Made by a program: the position numbers and the translations under genes | Notes under the pieces: model-generated | Told to the model about the DNA's origin: nothing | The model's database searches: none | The model's input: the letters and a program-made list of their open reading frames with translations, nothing else | Origin: Paraburkholderia ultramafica | Lineage (GTDB): Bacteria > Pseudomonadota > Gammaproteobacteria > Burkholderiales > Burkholderiaceae | Direction: 5' to 3' | Length of the DNA stretch: 64,000 nucleotides | Assembly (NCBI RefSeq): GCF_902859915.1 | Contig: NZ_CADIKK010000032.1 | Coordinates: 29,330 to 93,329 of the forward strand | Shown here: positions 27,642-36,825 of the stretch, piece by piece | Position numbering within the stretch: position 1 is the stretch's first letter | Layout of the letters: the number at the start of each line of letters is the position of its first letter

Positions 27642-27670
27642 TTGACTCCCATAGTTTGCGTGCGTACGAT
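27642..27670 (+). promoter_or_regulatory. Sigma70 promoter of the porin-peroxidase-Fbp operon
   Basis: TTGACT (27642-27647) and TACGAT (27665-27670) are spaced 17 bases apart, each one or two mismatches from consensus. The first ATG is about 105 bases downstream of the expected start site. Confidence 0.65.
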
Positions 27671-27780
27671 CTCGTCAGTTGCTGCATCGGCATCGCGGAC
27701 CGTTGCGGCAAATCGCGGGTATCCAGCCATGCCGCGCCGCGATGATTAGATCAGTCGAAACAACAGCAATAAGGATCTCG

Positions 27781-29304
27781 ATGAAGTTTGCCCAATTCAA
27801 CGGACCCGCCGCTTTGGCGCATCCGCGTCGCGATTGCTCAGCACGCGCCGGTGCAACTCATCGTACGCGCTTGCCCTCGATGCGGCGCACCATGCTCTGC
27901 ACCGCGTTCGCGTGGGCTTCGCTGACGGCCGGCACGGCGCTGGCCGAAGCCAACCCCGATGCCACACCGGAAGCCCCCGAAGCCGACCTGAACATCAAGG
28001 CGGCCCAGACCAGCCAGTGGACCGGCTTCTGGAACCGCCCGCAGATGCTCGGCGACATAGGCGGCTTGCGCCCCTGGCTCGGCAAATACGGCGTGACGTT
28101 CACGCTGACCGAGACCAGCGAAGTGCTCGCCAATCTTCGCGGCGGCCTTGAGCGCGGCGCGGACTACGACGGTCTGACGACCGCCGCCGTGCAAATGGAT
28201 ACGCAGAAAGCGTTCGGTTTGCCGGGCGGCCTGTTCAACGTCAGCGCATTGCAGATTCACGGCGCCAATCTGAGCGCCAACAAGCTCGGCACGTTGAATA
28301 CGGCAAGCGGCATCGAGGCCGACGACGCCACCCGCCTGTGGGAACTGTGGTATCAGCAGTCGTTCCTGAACAAGCGTGTCGACGTGAAGATCGGTCAGCA
28401 AAGTATCGACCAGGAATTCATCACCAGCGCGTACTCGGCGCTGTTCATCAACACGATGTTCGGCTGGCCCGCGCTGGCCTCGTACAACATGCCGTCCGGC
28501 GGTCCGGCGTATCCGCTGTCGGGCCTCGGCGTGCGCGTGCGCGGTCAGATCACGCCTTCGTTGACGGCGCTGGCCGGCGTGTTCTCCGGCGACCCGCTCG
28601 GCAACGACCCGAACAATATGAGCGGTACGAACTTCAACATCCACAACGGCGCGCTGTGGATCGGCGAGTTGCAGTACGCGATCAACCAGCCGGCCGAAGG
28701 CGAAATGGTCGGCGTGGGCAGCACCGGCTTGCCGGGCACCTACAAGATCGGCTTCTGGTACAACACCAACAGCTTCGCGGACCAGCGCTTCGACAACACG
28801 GGTTTGTCGCTGGCGAATCCGGCCTCGACAGGCGTGCCGGCGAATCATCACGGCACCTATAGCATCTACGCGGTAGCCGACCAGATGATCTGGCGTCCCA
28901 ACCCGGACGAGCCGCGCAGCCTCGGCGTGTTCGCGCGCGTGATGGGCGGCCCCGGCGACCGCAACCTGGTGAGCCTCTCGGCCAACCTCGGCGTCGTGCT
29001 GAAAGCGCCGTTCGCCGGCCGCGACAACGACAGCGCGGGTCTCGCGCTCACCTACATCAAGGTCGGCAATCACGTGAACGGGCTCGATCAGGATTTCCGC
29101 GCCTTCACCAACGGCCCATACGGCGTACGCACCAGCGAAACCACCCTCGAGGCGACCTATCAGTACCAGGTCAATGGGTGGTGGCAACTGCAAGCCGACG
29201 CGCAATACACGTTCAACGCCGGCGCCGGCCAGAATCCGAAAGACCCGACGCAGCCGCTGCGTAACACGTTCGTCGTCGGCGTACGGACCAACATCAACTT
29301 CTGA
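27781..29304 (+). CDS. OprB-family carbohydrate-type porin
   Basis: A 507-residue outer-membrane beta-barrel protein. The start at 27781 follows AAGGA at good spacing. It gives a long pre-region before the signal peptide (MRRTMLCTAFAWASLTAGTALA, around residues 34-55), so the ATG at 27880 is an alternative. OprB-type features are WTGFWNRPQMLGDIGGLRPWLGKYGVTFTLTETSEV, the aromatic-rich strands and the terminal Phe (RTNINF). These porins pass sugars or small solutes. It is the first gene of an operon that otherwise encodes iron-handling proteins, which is unusual and suggests it admits the iron ligand. Confidence 0.88.
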   Translation: MKFAQFNGPAALAHPRRDCSARAGATHRTRLPSMRRTMLCTAFAWASLTAGTALAEANPDATPEAPEADLNIKAAQTSQWTGFWNRPQMLGDIGGLRPWLGKYGVTFTLTETSEVLANLRGGLERGADYDGLTTAAVQMDTQKAFGLPGGLFNVSALQIHGANLSANKLGTLNTASGIEADDATRLWELWYQQSFLNKRVDVKIGQQSIDQEFITSAYSALFINTMFGWPALASYNMPSGGPAYPLSGLGVRVRGQITPSLTALAGVFSGDPLGNDPNNMSGTNFNIHNGALWIGELQYAINQPAEGEMVGVGSTGLPGTYKIGFWYNTNSFADQRFDNTGLSLANPASTGVPANHHGTYSIYAVADQMIWRPNPDEPRSLGVFARVMGGPGDRNLVSLSANLGVVLKAPFAGRDNDSAGLALTYIKVGNHVNGLDQDFRAFTNGPYGVRTSETTLEATYQYQVNGWWQLQADAQYTFNAGAGQNPKDPTQPLRNTFVVGVRTNINF

Positions 29305-29416
29305 TGCGATTCACGCCCAACCCACACGCTATCGACACACCGGATCCCATGCTTTCGATCGTCACCGCAACCGCCGCTTTGTGGTCAGTTTTGTGCTCAG
29401 GCACGGAGGCCCAATC

Positions 29417-30568
29417 GTGAACCATCGCACGCGCAAGTTTTCGCCGCGCGCCGCGCGGGCCCTGATCGCCGCCGCCGTGGGCGCTGCCGCCTTCGCGACG
29501 GCCGCCGGCGCGCACGCCGAGCCGCAAGGTTTCCTCGAAACCATCAAGCACCACACCACGCTGATCAACACCGTGCCGGACAACGGCGACCAGAACCCGT
29601 ACGCGGTCGTGGTCGCGCCGGTCACGGCGGGCACCATCAAGCAAGGCGACGTGCTGGTCGGCAACTTCAATAACTCGACCAATCTGCAAGGCACCGGCAG
29701 CACGATCATCAACTATCGTCCGGACACCAGACAAATGGCCGTGTTCGCCACGGTGCCGCGCGATCTGAAGGAATGCCCGGGCGGCATCGGCCTGTCGACC
29801 GCGATGACGATGCTCAAGTCGGGCTACGTGATCGTCGGCAGCACGCCGAGCAACGACGGCACGACCGGCACCAAGGGCGCCGGCTGCCTGATCGTGATCG
29901 ACCCGCAAGGCAAGATCGCGTCGACCATCACGAGCCCGAACATCAACGACCCGTGGGGCAACATGGCGGTGGTCGACAATGGCACCAGCGCGACGCTGTT
30001 CGTCAGCAACGCGGGCTTCGGCGTGGGCGGTGCGAATGGCACTCCGCCGGTGTTCAAGCAGGCCACCGTGCTGCGTCTGGACCTCGACGTGCCGGCCGGC
30101 AAGCCGCCCGTCGTGAAGCAGGAAACCGTGGTGGGCAGCGGTTTCGGCGCGCAGGCGGACAAGGGCGTGTTCCTCATCGGGCCGACCGGTCTCGCGCTGT
30201 CGAACGATCAGAAACTGCTGTACGTGTCCGACGCGATCGGCAACCGCATCACCGAAATCGACGACCCGATGACGCGCGACACCAGCGCCGGCGTGGGCCG
30301 TCAACTCACCGCCGACGGCCTGCTGCATCGCCCGCTCGCGATGGTCGCCGCGCCCAACGGCCACCTGCTCGTGACGAACGCGCTGAACGGCCAGATCGTC
30401 GAAATCGATCCGGCGAGCGGCAAGCAGCTTTACGCGCGCTGGATCGACACCGACAAGGCGCAATCGCCGCCGGGCAACGGCGACCTGTTCGGCCTCGCGA
30501 TGACGCCGGAAGGCGACGGCTTCTACTACGTGCAGGACGACGTGAACACCCTGGTACTCGCGAAGTAA
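29417..30568 (+). CDS. Secreted beta-propeller (NHL/SMP-30-like repeat) protein
   Basis: A 383-residue exported protein with a GTG start supported by ACGGAGG 6 bases upstream; the longer frame overlaps the porin. The signal peptide (ALIAAAVGAAAFATAAGAHA) is cleaved before EPQG. Repeated blade-like motifs (GDVLVGNFNN, GYVIVGSTPSNDG, GPTGLALSNDQKLLYVSDAIGNRI, HLLVTNALNGQIVEIDPASG) suggest a six-bladed propeller. It has an isolated Cys pair (ECPGG and GAGCL). It lies between the porin and the DyP peroxidase. Its role is unknown; scaffold or ligand-binding function in the periplasm is inference. Confidence 0.75.
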   Translation: MNHRTRKFSPRAARALIAAAVGAAAFATAAGAHAEPQGFLETIKHHTTLINTVPDNGDQNPYAVVVAPVTAGTIKQGDVLVGNFNNSTNLQGTGSTIINYRPDTRQMAVFATVPRDLKECPGGIGLSTAMTMLKSGYVIVGSTPSNDGTTGTKGAGCLIVIDPQGKIASTITSPNINDPWGNMAVVDNGTSATLFVSNAGFGVGGANGTPPVFKQATVLRLDLDVPAGKPPVVKQETVVGSGFGAQADKGVFLIGPTGLALSNDQKLLYVSDAIGNRITEIDDPMTRDTSAGVGRQLTADGLLHRPLAMVAAPNGHLLVTNALNGQIVEIDPASGKQLYARWIDTDKAQSPPGNGDLFGLAMTPEGDGFYYVQDDVNTLVLAK

Positions 30569-30605
30569 GCAGAGCGCTCCGGAGCCCAACGAAGGTGAAG
30601 TAACC

Positions 30606-31922
30606 ATGACAAAAGATCACCCCCCACGACCGTCACGGCGCGGCTTTCTCAAGGCGGGCGGCGCCGCGGTGGCCGCCGGTGCCGGTCTTGGCACGGCTGT
30701 CGGCGCAGGCCTCGTGGCGCCCCAGACCGCGCTCGCCAAAGCCCAGGCCCACAGCGCCGATCCGCAGATGGCCGTCGAGCCGTTCTACGGCGCGCATCAG
30801 GGCGGCATCGTCACGCCGCAGCAAAGTCACACGTACGTCGCCGCGCTCGATCTGACGACCGACAAATGCGCCGACGTGATCGCGCTGCTGCGCGCGTGGA
30901 CCGACGCGGCCGCGCGTCTCACGCAAGGCGGCACGGCCGCCGCATTGCCGACCGGCGATGCCGGTGACGACAAGTCCGCGCCCGACTCCGGCGACGTGCT
31001 CGGTCTCGGCCCCAACGGCCTGACGATCACGCTCGGCTTCGGCCCGGGCCTGTTCACGAAGGACGGCAAGGACCGCTACGGCCTCGCCGCGCGCCGCCCC
31101 GCCGCGCTCGTCGACCTGCCGCGCTTCAACGGCGATCAGCTGATTGCCGGGAAAACCGGCGGCGACCTGTTCATCCAGGCGTGCGCGAACGATCAGCAAC
31201 TCGCATTTCACGCGGTCCGGCAATTGTCGCGGCTCGCTTACGGCAGCGCGACGATGCGCTGGGGCCAGGCCGGTTTTCTGTCGGGTCCGCGCGGTCAGAC
31301 GCCGCGCAATCTGATGGGCTTCAAGGACGGCACCAACAATCCGTCGACCGCGAAGCCGCAGTTGATGAACGAATTCGTCTGGGCCGGCGCGAGCGCCGAC
31401 GCACCGTGGATGGAAGGCGGCACCTACACCGTCGTGCGGCGCATCCGCATCACGCTGGAACACTGGGACGACATGGAGCTGGGCTTCCAGGAACAGGTGT
31501 TCGGGCGTCACAAGTACAGCGGCGCGCCGATCGGCAAGAACAACGAGTTCGACGCGGTCGACCTGAAGGCAGAGGACAAGGACGGCAATCCGGTGATTCC
31601 GGAGAACTCGCACGTGCGTCTGTCGAACCGGGCCAGCAACAACGGCGCGCAGATTCTGCGCCGCTCGTACTCGTACAACGACGGCACGAACTTCTACATC
31701 GAGCGCTGGCCGCCATGGCGCCAGGAAACCGAGTACGACGCGGGACTGATTTTCGTCGCGCATCAGAGCGACCCGCGCACCGGCTTCATTCCGATCAACA
31801 ACCGGCTCGCGAAGTTCGACATGATGAACCAGTTCACGACCCACGTCGGCAGCGCGATTTTCGCGGTGCCGCCCGGGGCGAAGCCGGGTTCGTATATCGG
31901 CGCGGGGCTGTTCGAGACGTAA
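30606..31922 (+). CDS. efeB: Tat-exported DyP-type (EfeB-like) haem peroxidase
   Basis: A 438-residue peroxidase with a Tat signal: RR at 11-12 in SRRGFLKAGG. DyP hallmarks are the GFKDGTNNP motif (Asp241 as distal acid), proximal haem ligand His336 (ENSHVRLSNR) and Arg352-Arg353. The length and RWPPWRQETEYDAGLIFVAHQ region fit the EfeB subgroup, which in E. coli acts with EfeUO in ferrous uptake and has been proposed to free iron from haem. Here it is next to FbpABC instead of efeUO. The gene starts 37 bases after the propeller protein. Confidence 0.9.
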   Translation: MTKDHPPRPSRRGFLKAGGAAVAAGAGLGTAVGAGLVAPQTALAKAQAHSADPQMAVEPFYGAHQGGIVTPQQSHTYVAALDLTTDKCADVIALLRAWTDAAARLTQGGTAAALPTGDAGDDKSAPDSGDVLGLGPNGLTITLGFGPGLFTKDGKDRYGLAARRPAALVDLPRFNGDQLIAGKTGGDLFIQACANDQQLAFHAVRQLSRLAYGSATMRWGQAGFLSGPRGQTPRNLMGFKDGTNNPSTAKPQLMNEFVWAGASADAPWMEGGTYTVVRRIRITLEHWDDMELGFQEQVFGRHKYSGAPIGKNNEFDAVDLKAEDKDGNPVIPENSHVRLSNRASNNGAQILRRSYSYNDGTNFYIERWPPWRQETEYDAGLIFVAHQSDPRTGFIPINNRLAKFDMMNQFTTHVGSAIFAVPPGAKPGSYIGAGLFET

Positions 31923-32029
31923 TGCAAGCCCGCGTGGCCGCTGGTGGCGCGGCTCGTGTCACCACTCACGTCACGTAGTGCACACACAACATGGATCAAC
32001 CAGCAACATCACAACGGGACTTCTGCAAC

Positions 32030-33061
32030 ATGGCTTATTCCTCGTTTGGCGCCCGCCTGCGCGCTCTCGCCAGCGTGGCCGCGCTCACGCTGACCGCTTT
32101 CGCGACGGTGCCGTCGGCGGCCCACGCTGCCTCGATCACGCTGTATAACGCGCAGCACGAGCAGGTCGTCAATCTGCTCGCGAAAGACTTCGAAAAGCAG
32201 TCGGGCATTGCGGTGAAGATCCGCAACGGCGAAGGCCCGGCGCTGGCCGCGCAGATCGTCGCGGAAGGCGCCGCGTCGCCCGCCGACGTGTACTTCACGG
32301 AAAACTCGCCCGAGCTGATGCTGCTCGAAGAGAAAGGCCTGCTCGCCAAAGTGGACAGCGCCACGCTCGCCACCGTGCCGGCGCGTTTCAACTCGCCGAG
32401 CGGCGTATGGGTCGCCGTGACCGCGCGTGAAAGCGTGCTCGCCTACAACACCACCAAGCTGCAGCCGTCGCAACTGCCGCCATCGCTGTTCGACCTCGCC
32501 AAGCCGGAATGGAAAGGCAAGGTCGGCATCGCGCCGAGCGATGCCGACTTCCTGCCGCTCGTGAGCGCCGTGCTCGCGCTGAAGGGCGAAGCGCAAACCG
32601 TGCAATGGCTCAAGGGCCTGAAAGCCAACGCGCAGATTTTCGACGACGACGAAGGCGTGGTGGCCGCGGTGAACCGTGGCGGCGTCGCCACCGGTTTGAT
32701 CAACAACTACTACTGGACGCGTCTGCATGCCGAACTCGGCGATGCGAAAACCCGCAGCGCAATCCATCACTTCGGCAATGGCGACGCCGGCGCGCTGGTC
32801 AACGTGTCGGGCGCGGCGGTGCTGAAGTCCGCGCACAACCCGGACGGCGCACAGAAGTTTCTCGCGTATCTGGTCAGCGAGCGCGCGCAGCAACTGATGG
32901 CGAACAGTCACGTGATGTTCGAATACCCGCTGCATGCGGGCGTGGTGCCGGACCCGATCCTCAAGCCGTTCGCCGAATTGAGCCCGCCGGCGCTGACGAT
33001 CCAGCAACTCGGCGACGATAGCCAGGCCGGCAAGCTGCTGCGCCAGGCAGGTCTACTGTAA
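32030..33061 (+). CDS. fbpA: Ferric iron ABC transporter, periplasmic binding protein (FbpA-like)
   Basis: A 343-residue iron-binding protein. The ATG at 32030 gives a good signal peptide (LRALASVAALTLTAFATVPSAAHA) and is preferred to ATG 31991. Family features are ITLYNAQHEQVVNLLAKDFEKQSGI and DVYFTENSPELMLLEEKGLL. Tyr residues expected for ferric-ion binding appear in INNYYWTRL. The permease starts right after its stop, with no gap. Confidence 0.92.
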   Translation: MAYSSFGARLRALASVAALTLTAFATVPSAAHAASITLYNAQHEQVVNLLAKDFEKQSGIAVKIRNGEGPALAAQIVAEGAASPADVYFTENSPELMLLEEKGLLAKVDSATLATVPARFNSPSGVWVAVTARESVLAYNTTKLQPSQLPPSLFDLAKPEWKGKVGIAPSDADFLPLVSAVLALKGEAQTVQWLKGLKANAQIFDDDEGVVAAVNRGGVATGLINNYYWTRLHAELGDAKTRSAIHHFGNGDAGALVNVSGAAVLKSAHNPDGAQKFLAYLVSERAQQLMANSHVMFEYPLHAGVVPDPILKPFAELSPPALTIQQLGDDSQAGKLLRQAGLL

Positions 33062-34666
33062 ATGAGCGAAGCCCTGTCAGCCGGGCCACCGGCTGTCCCC
33101 ACCGCCCCGGCGCGCGCCCATGCGCGCGCGCCGCGCGGTTTGTTCGCGGCAGCGGCACTCAGCGCCTTGCTGGTGCTGCTGCCGATTGCGTTGACGTTCT
33201 GGCGCGCCGCGAGCTTCGGTGCGAGCGAGGCGCTCGATCTGGTGTTCCGGCCGCTGGTCGGCGAACTGCTGGTCAACACGCTGTTGATCACCGTGGCGAC
33301 CACGCTGGTGTGCGCGGTGCTCGGCACGGCCGCCGCGTGGTTTGTCGAACGCACACATTTGCCCGGACGTCGCGCGTGGGCCGTGTTAAGCGCCGCGCCA
33401 CTCGCAATGCCGGCGTTTATTTCGAGCTATGCGTGGGTATCGCTCAGCCAGGATTTGCAGGACTTCAACGGCGCGTTGCTGGTGTTGAGCTGCGCGTATT
33501 TCCCGCTCGTCTATCTGCCGGTCGCCGCCGCGCTGCGCGGCATGGACCCGGCGCTCGAAGAAAGCGCGCGCGCACTCGGCTGCAACCGCTGGACCAGTTT
33601 CACGCGCGTGGTGCTGCCGCAATTGCGACCGGCGCTGCTCGGCGGCACGTTGCTGGTTGCGCTCGGCGTGCTGTCCGAGTTCGGCGCGTTTACGCTGCTG
33701 CGCTTTCGCACGTTCACGACGCAGATCTACGCGGAATACCGCACCAGTTTTAATGGCGGCGGCGCTTCGCTGCTCGCCTGCGTGCTGATCGTGATCTGCC
33801 TGATCGTGCTGGCGTTCGAGTTTCGCGTGCGCGGTGCGGCGCGTTACGAACGCGTCGATCGCGGCACGCGGCGCGCGGTGTTGCGTTACGACCTCGGCGC
33901 GTGGCGCTGGATCGTCGTCGCCGGCTTTGCGGTGCTGACCATCACGACGCTCGGCGTGCCGCTCGGCATGATCGGCTACTGGCTCACGCAACCGGGCGCG
34001 GCCGCCGTCACGCCAGCCGACGTCTCGCCCGAGCTGCTGTTCAACGCGACGCTGTCGTCGGTCGGCTTCGGCCTCGCCGCCGCGCTGCTGACCACCTTGC
34101 TGGTCGTGCCGCTCGCATTCCTGCTGGTGCGCTATCCGACCCGTTTCGCGACGCTGTTCGAGCGCACGGTGTTTCTCGCGCAGGGCGTGCCGGGTCTGGT
34201 GATCGCGCTGGCGATCGTGTCGCTCGCGGTGCATGCGCTGCAACCGCTCTATCAAAGCGCGACGCTGCTGGTGCTCGCCTACGCGATGCTGTTCATGCCG
34301 CTCGCGCTGGTGAGCGTGCGCGCCGCGTTCATGCAGGCGCAGCCGCGCCTCGAGGAAACCGCGCGAGCGCTTGGCCTGAGCTGGTCGCAAACGCTGTTTC
34401 GCGTGATGTTGCCACTGGCGGGCCCCGGACTCGGCGCTGCCGCGGCGATGGTGTTCATCTCGGTCGTTACCGAACTGAACGCGACGCTGCTGCTCTCGCC
34501 GCTCGACACGCAAACGCTCGCCACCCAGGTCTGGGCCGACACGTCGACGATGGCGTTTGCCGCGGCCGCGCCGTACGCGGCGTTGCTCACCGGCATTTCG
34601 TTGTGCGCGTCGGGCCTGCTGTTCGCGCTGCTCGGCAGATCGGCGCTGCTCGGCGAACGCGGCTGA
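33062..34666 (+). CDS. fbpB: Ferric iron ABC transporter permease (FbpB-like)
   Basis: A 534-residue permease with two homologous permease domains, as usual for FbpB. The two coupling loops read LEESARALGCNRWTSFTRVVLPQ and LEETARALGLSWSQTLFRVMLP. It starts at the base after the fbpA stop, which indicates translational coupling. It forms the inner-membrane channel for iron delivered by the FbpA-like protein. Confidence 0.93.
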   Translation: MSEALSAGPPAVPTAPARAHARAPRGLFAAAALSALLVLLPIALTFWRAASFGASEALDLVFRPLVGELLVNTLLITVATTLVCAVLGTAAAWFVERTHLPGRRAWAVLSAAPLAMPAFISSYAWVSLSQDLQDFNGALLVLSCAYFPLVYLPVAAALRGMDPALEESARALGCNRWTSFTRVVLPQLRPALLGGTLLVALGVLSEFGAFTLLRFRTFTTQIYAEYRTSFNGGGASLLACVLIVICLIVLAFEFRVRGAARYERVDRGTRRAVLRYDLGAWRWIVVAGFAVLTITTLGVPLGMIGYWLTQPGAAAVTPADVSPELLFNATLSSVGFGLAAALLTTLLVVPLAFLLVRYPTRFATLFERTVFLAQGVPGLVIALAIVSLAVHALQPLYQSATLLVLAYAMLFMPLALVSVRAAFMQAQPRLEETARALGLSWSQTLFRVMLPLAGPGLGAAAAMVFISVVTELNATLLLSPLDTQTLATQVWADTSTMAFAAAAPYAALLTGISLCASGLLFALLGRSALLGERG

Positions 34667-34739
34667 CCGCACTGACGCCGCCGCCAACCCTGACGACACC
34701 GACGCCGCTGAATTAACGCGCTTTTACCATCCGATTTTC

Positions 34740-35795
34740 ATGAGCGAACTTCGTATCCGCGGACTGCAGAAATCGTTCGACGGCCATCCTGTGCTGCACG
34801 GCATCGATCTTTCGGTCGAGCGCGGCACCCTGCTCGCGCTGCTCGGCCCGTCAGGCAGCGGCAAAACCACGCTGCTGCGCGTGCTGTGCGGGTTCGAACG
34901 CGCCGATGGCGGCAGCGTCGAAATCGACGGCCGCCGCGTCGCCGGCGACAACCTGCATGTGCCGTCCGAGCAGCGCCGCATCGGTTACGTGCCACAGGAA
35001 GGCGCGCTGTTTCCGCATCTGTCGGTGGCGGACAACATCGTGTTCGGCTTGACGCGCACGCAGCGCCGCGCGCGGCATCGGGTGGCCGAGCTGCTGGAAC
35101 TGGTCGGCTTGCCGGCAAACTTCGCCGGGCGCGCGCCGCAGCAGTTGTCGGGCGGCCAGCAGCAGCGTGTCGCGTTGGCCCGCGCGCTCGCACCAGCGCC
35201 GACGCTGGTGATGCTCGACGAACCCTTCTCGTCGCTCGACGCCGCGTTGCGGCTCGAAACCCGCCAGGCGGTGGCGAGCGCGTTAGCCGCGGCTGGCGCG
35301 ACGGCGGTGCTGGTCACGCACGATCAATCCGAGGCGTTGTCGCTCGGGCATGAAGTGGCGGTGCTGTGGAACGGCCGGCTGATCCAGACTGCGACGCCGG
35401 AGATGCTGTATCAGCGGCCGGTGACGCGCGAGTTGGCGTCGTTCGTCGGCGAGGCGGTGTTGTTGCCGGGCACGGTCAAGCAGGATCGCGCGAGTTGCGA
35501 GCTTGGCGAACTGGCGTTGGCCGCGCCGCTGGGCAATGGCGCGGTCGATGTGATGGTGCGGCCCGAGCAGATCCGCCTGCTGCGCGCCGATGAGACGCTG
35601 CTTGAGCGCGCGGTTCATGACGCCGTCGTCACCGAGGTGATCTTCCAGGGGCAGGACGCCGGCGTGACGCTGCAATTGCAGTCCGCCGCGCGGACCACGG
35701 TACGCGCCCGCGTGCCCGGTTATCTGTGTCCACGGCCGGGAGAACAGGTGCGGGTCGTGGTGGATGGCAAAGTGACCGCTTATCCGCGCGGCTGA
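34740..35795 (+). CDS. fbpC: Ferric iron ABC transporter ATP-binding protein (FbpC-like)
   Basis: A 351-residue ATPase. It begins at ATG 34740 (MSELRIRGLQKSFDG); the longer frame to 34557 overlaps fbpB. Motifs are Walker A GPSGSGKTT, Q-loop YVPQEGALFPHLSV, LSGGQQQRVALARAL, VMLDEPFSSLD and VLVTHDQSEALS. The C-terminal TOBE-like part includes VMVRPEQIRLL. It is the last gene of the operon; an imperfect hairpin follows. Confidence 0.94.
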   Translation: MSELRIRGLQKSFDGHPVLHGIDLSVERGTLLALLGPSGSGKTTLLRVLCGFERADGGSVEIDGRRVAGDNLHVPSEQRRIGYVPQEGALFPHLSVADNIVFGLTRTQRRARHRVAELLELVGLPANFAGRAPQQLSGGQQQRVALARALAPAPTLVMLDEPFSSLDAALRLETRQAVASALAAAGATAVLVTHDQSEALSLGHEVAVLWNGRLIQTATPEMLYQRPVTRELASFVGEAVLLPGTVKQDRASCELGELALAAPLGNGAVDVMVRPEQIRLLRADETLLERAVHDAVVTEVIFQGQDAGVTLQLQSAARTTVRARVPGYLCPRPGEQVRVVVDGKVTAYPRG

Positions 35796-35811
35796 AATCA
35801 GCCCGCGCCAC
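35785..35811. terminator. Hairpin between convergent fbpC and lysR
   Basis: GCGCGGCTGA and TCAGCCCGCGC pair around AA with one bulged C, between the converging stop codons. No T-run is evident, so this is a weak terminator candidate. Confidence 0.35.
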
Positions 35812-35837
35812 CCGGCCGCGAGCCGACCCCAAACCCA

Positions 35838-36725
35838 TCACATCTGCGCCGCCGCCCCGCGCGCCGGCGCCCGCAGCGACAGGTCCTGCACCATCTGCGC
35901 GGCCAGATAATCGCAGGTCGGCCGATCCGACTTGGCGCTGCGCGCCACCACGATTTCCAGCGGCGCGATCTTCGGCAAGCCTTGCGCATCGCCGAGAATC
36001 GCCAGCCGCGCCGGCACGCTGCAACGCGTGAGCGCAATCACCGACAGCCCCGCATCCACGGTCGCCACCAGCCCCATCAGGCTGGCGCTGCTGAACGCCG
36101 CCCGATAGCGAATCCGCGCGCCGTCCAGTGCGGCCAGCGTATGCTGGCGCGCGACACAACCGGGCTCGTACAGCCCCACTGGCAATGGCGACGCCGCCAG
36201 CACCGGCGTGTCCACCGACGCCCCCACCCACACCATCGGCTCGCTGCGCACAAATTCGCCGCGCAATTTGCGGTCGCGCGTGACGAACGCGAGATCGATC
36301 TTGTTATCGGCCAGCATCGGCGCGAGCGACGTGCTTTGCGCGCAGACGATCTCGATCTCGACATGCGGATACAGATTCGAGAAACGCCGCAGCACCGGCG
36401 ACAGCAGCGACGACACGTAATCGTCCGGCGCGCCGAGCACCACGCGCCCGGTCACCTCGGGCCGCACGATCGCCGACCACGCCTCCTCATGCAGCGCCAA
36501 CACGCGCCGCGCGTATTCGAGCAGCGTATTGCCGGGCCGCGTGAGCGACAGATTGCGCGTATTGCGGGCGAACAGCGTGGTGCCGAGCATCGTTTCGAGC
36601 CGCTTGATCTGCATGCTGACGGCCGCCTGCGAGCGATGCACGGTGGTCGCCGCCTTCGTGAAGCTGCCCGTTTCCACCACCGCGACGAAGCTGCGCAACA
36701 GATCGACGTCGAATTCGGGATGCAT
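35838..36725 (-). CDS. LysR-family transcriptional regulator
   Basis: A 295-residue regulator. The N-terminal helix-turn-helix is FDVDLLRSFVAVVETGSFTKAATTVHRSQAAVSMQIKRLE; the substrate-binding domain follows from about residue 90. It is divergent from an EamA-type exporter, so it probably controls that gene. The 100-base gap 36726-36825 contains an AT-rich stretch with two TCAATT repeats (36733 and 36753 region) that could be its binding site. The inducer is unknown. Confidence 0.9.
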   Translation of the reverse strand: MHPEFDVDLLRSFVAVVETGSFTKAATTVHRSQAAVSMQIKRLETMLGTTLFARNTRNLSLTRPGNTLLEYARRVLALHEEAWSAIVRPEVTGRVVLGAPDDYVSSLLSPVLRRFSNLYPHVEIEIVCAQSTSLAPMLADNKIDLAFVTRDRKLRGEFVRSEPMVWVGASVDTPVLAASPLPVGLYEPGCVARQHTLAALDGARIRYRAAFSSASLMGLVATVDAGLSVIALTRCSVPARLAILGDAQGLPKIAPLEIVVARSAKSDRPTCDYLAAQMVQDLSLRAPARGAAAQM

Positions 36726-36825
36726 GATTTATCAATTCATCTTATGGAATTTCTCAATTTAATTCGTTTGTGGATGCCACGCAAGCCGCGCAATACTCGG
36801 GACATCAATCACGGAGCCGCTTCGC

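Noticed and set aside
27838..29205. 455-residue minus-strand frame opposite the porin
   Set aside because: Shadow of the porin gene; no recognisable domain.
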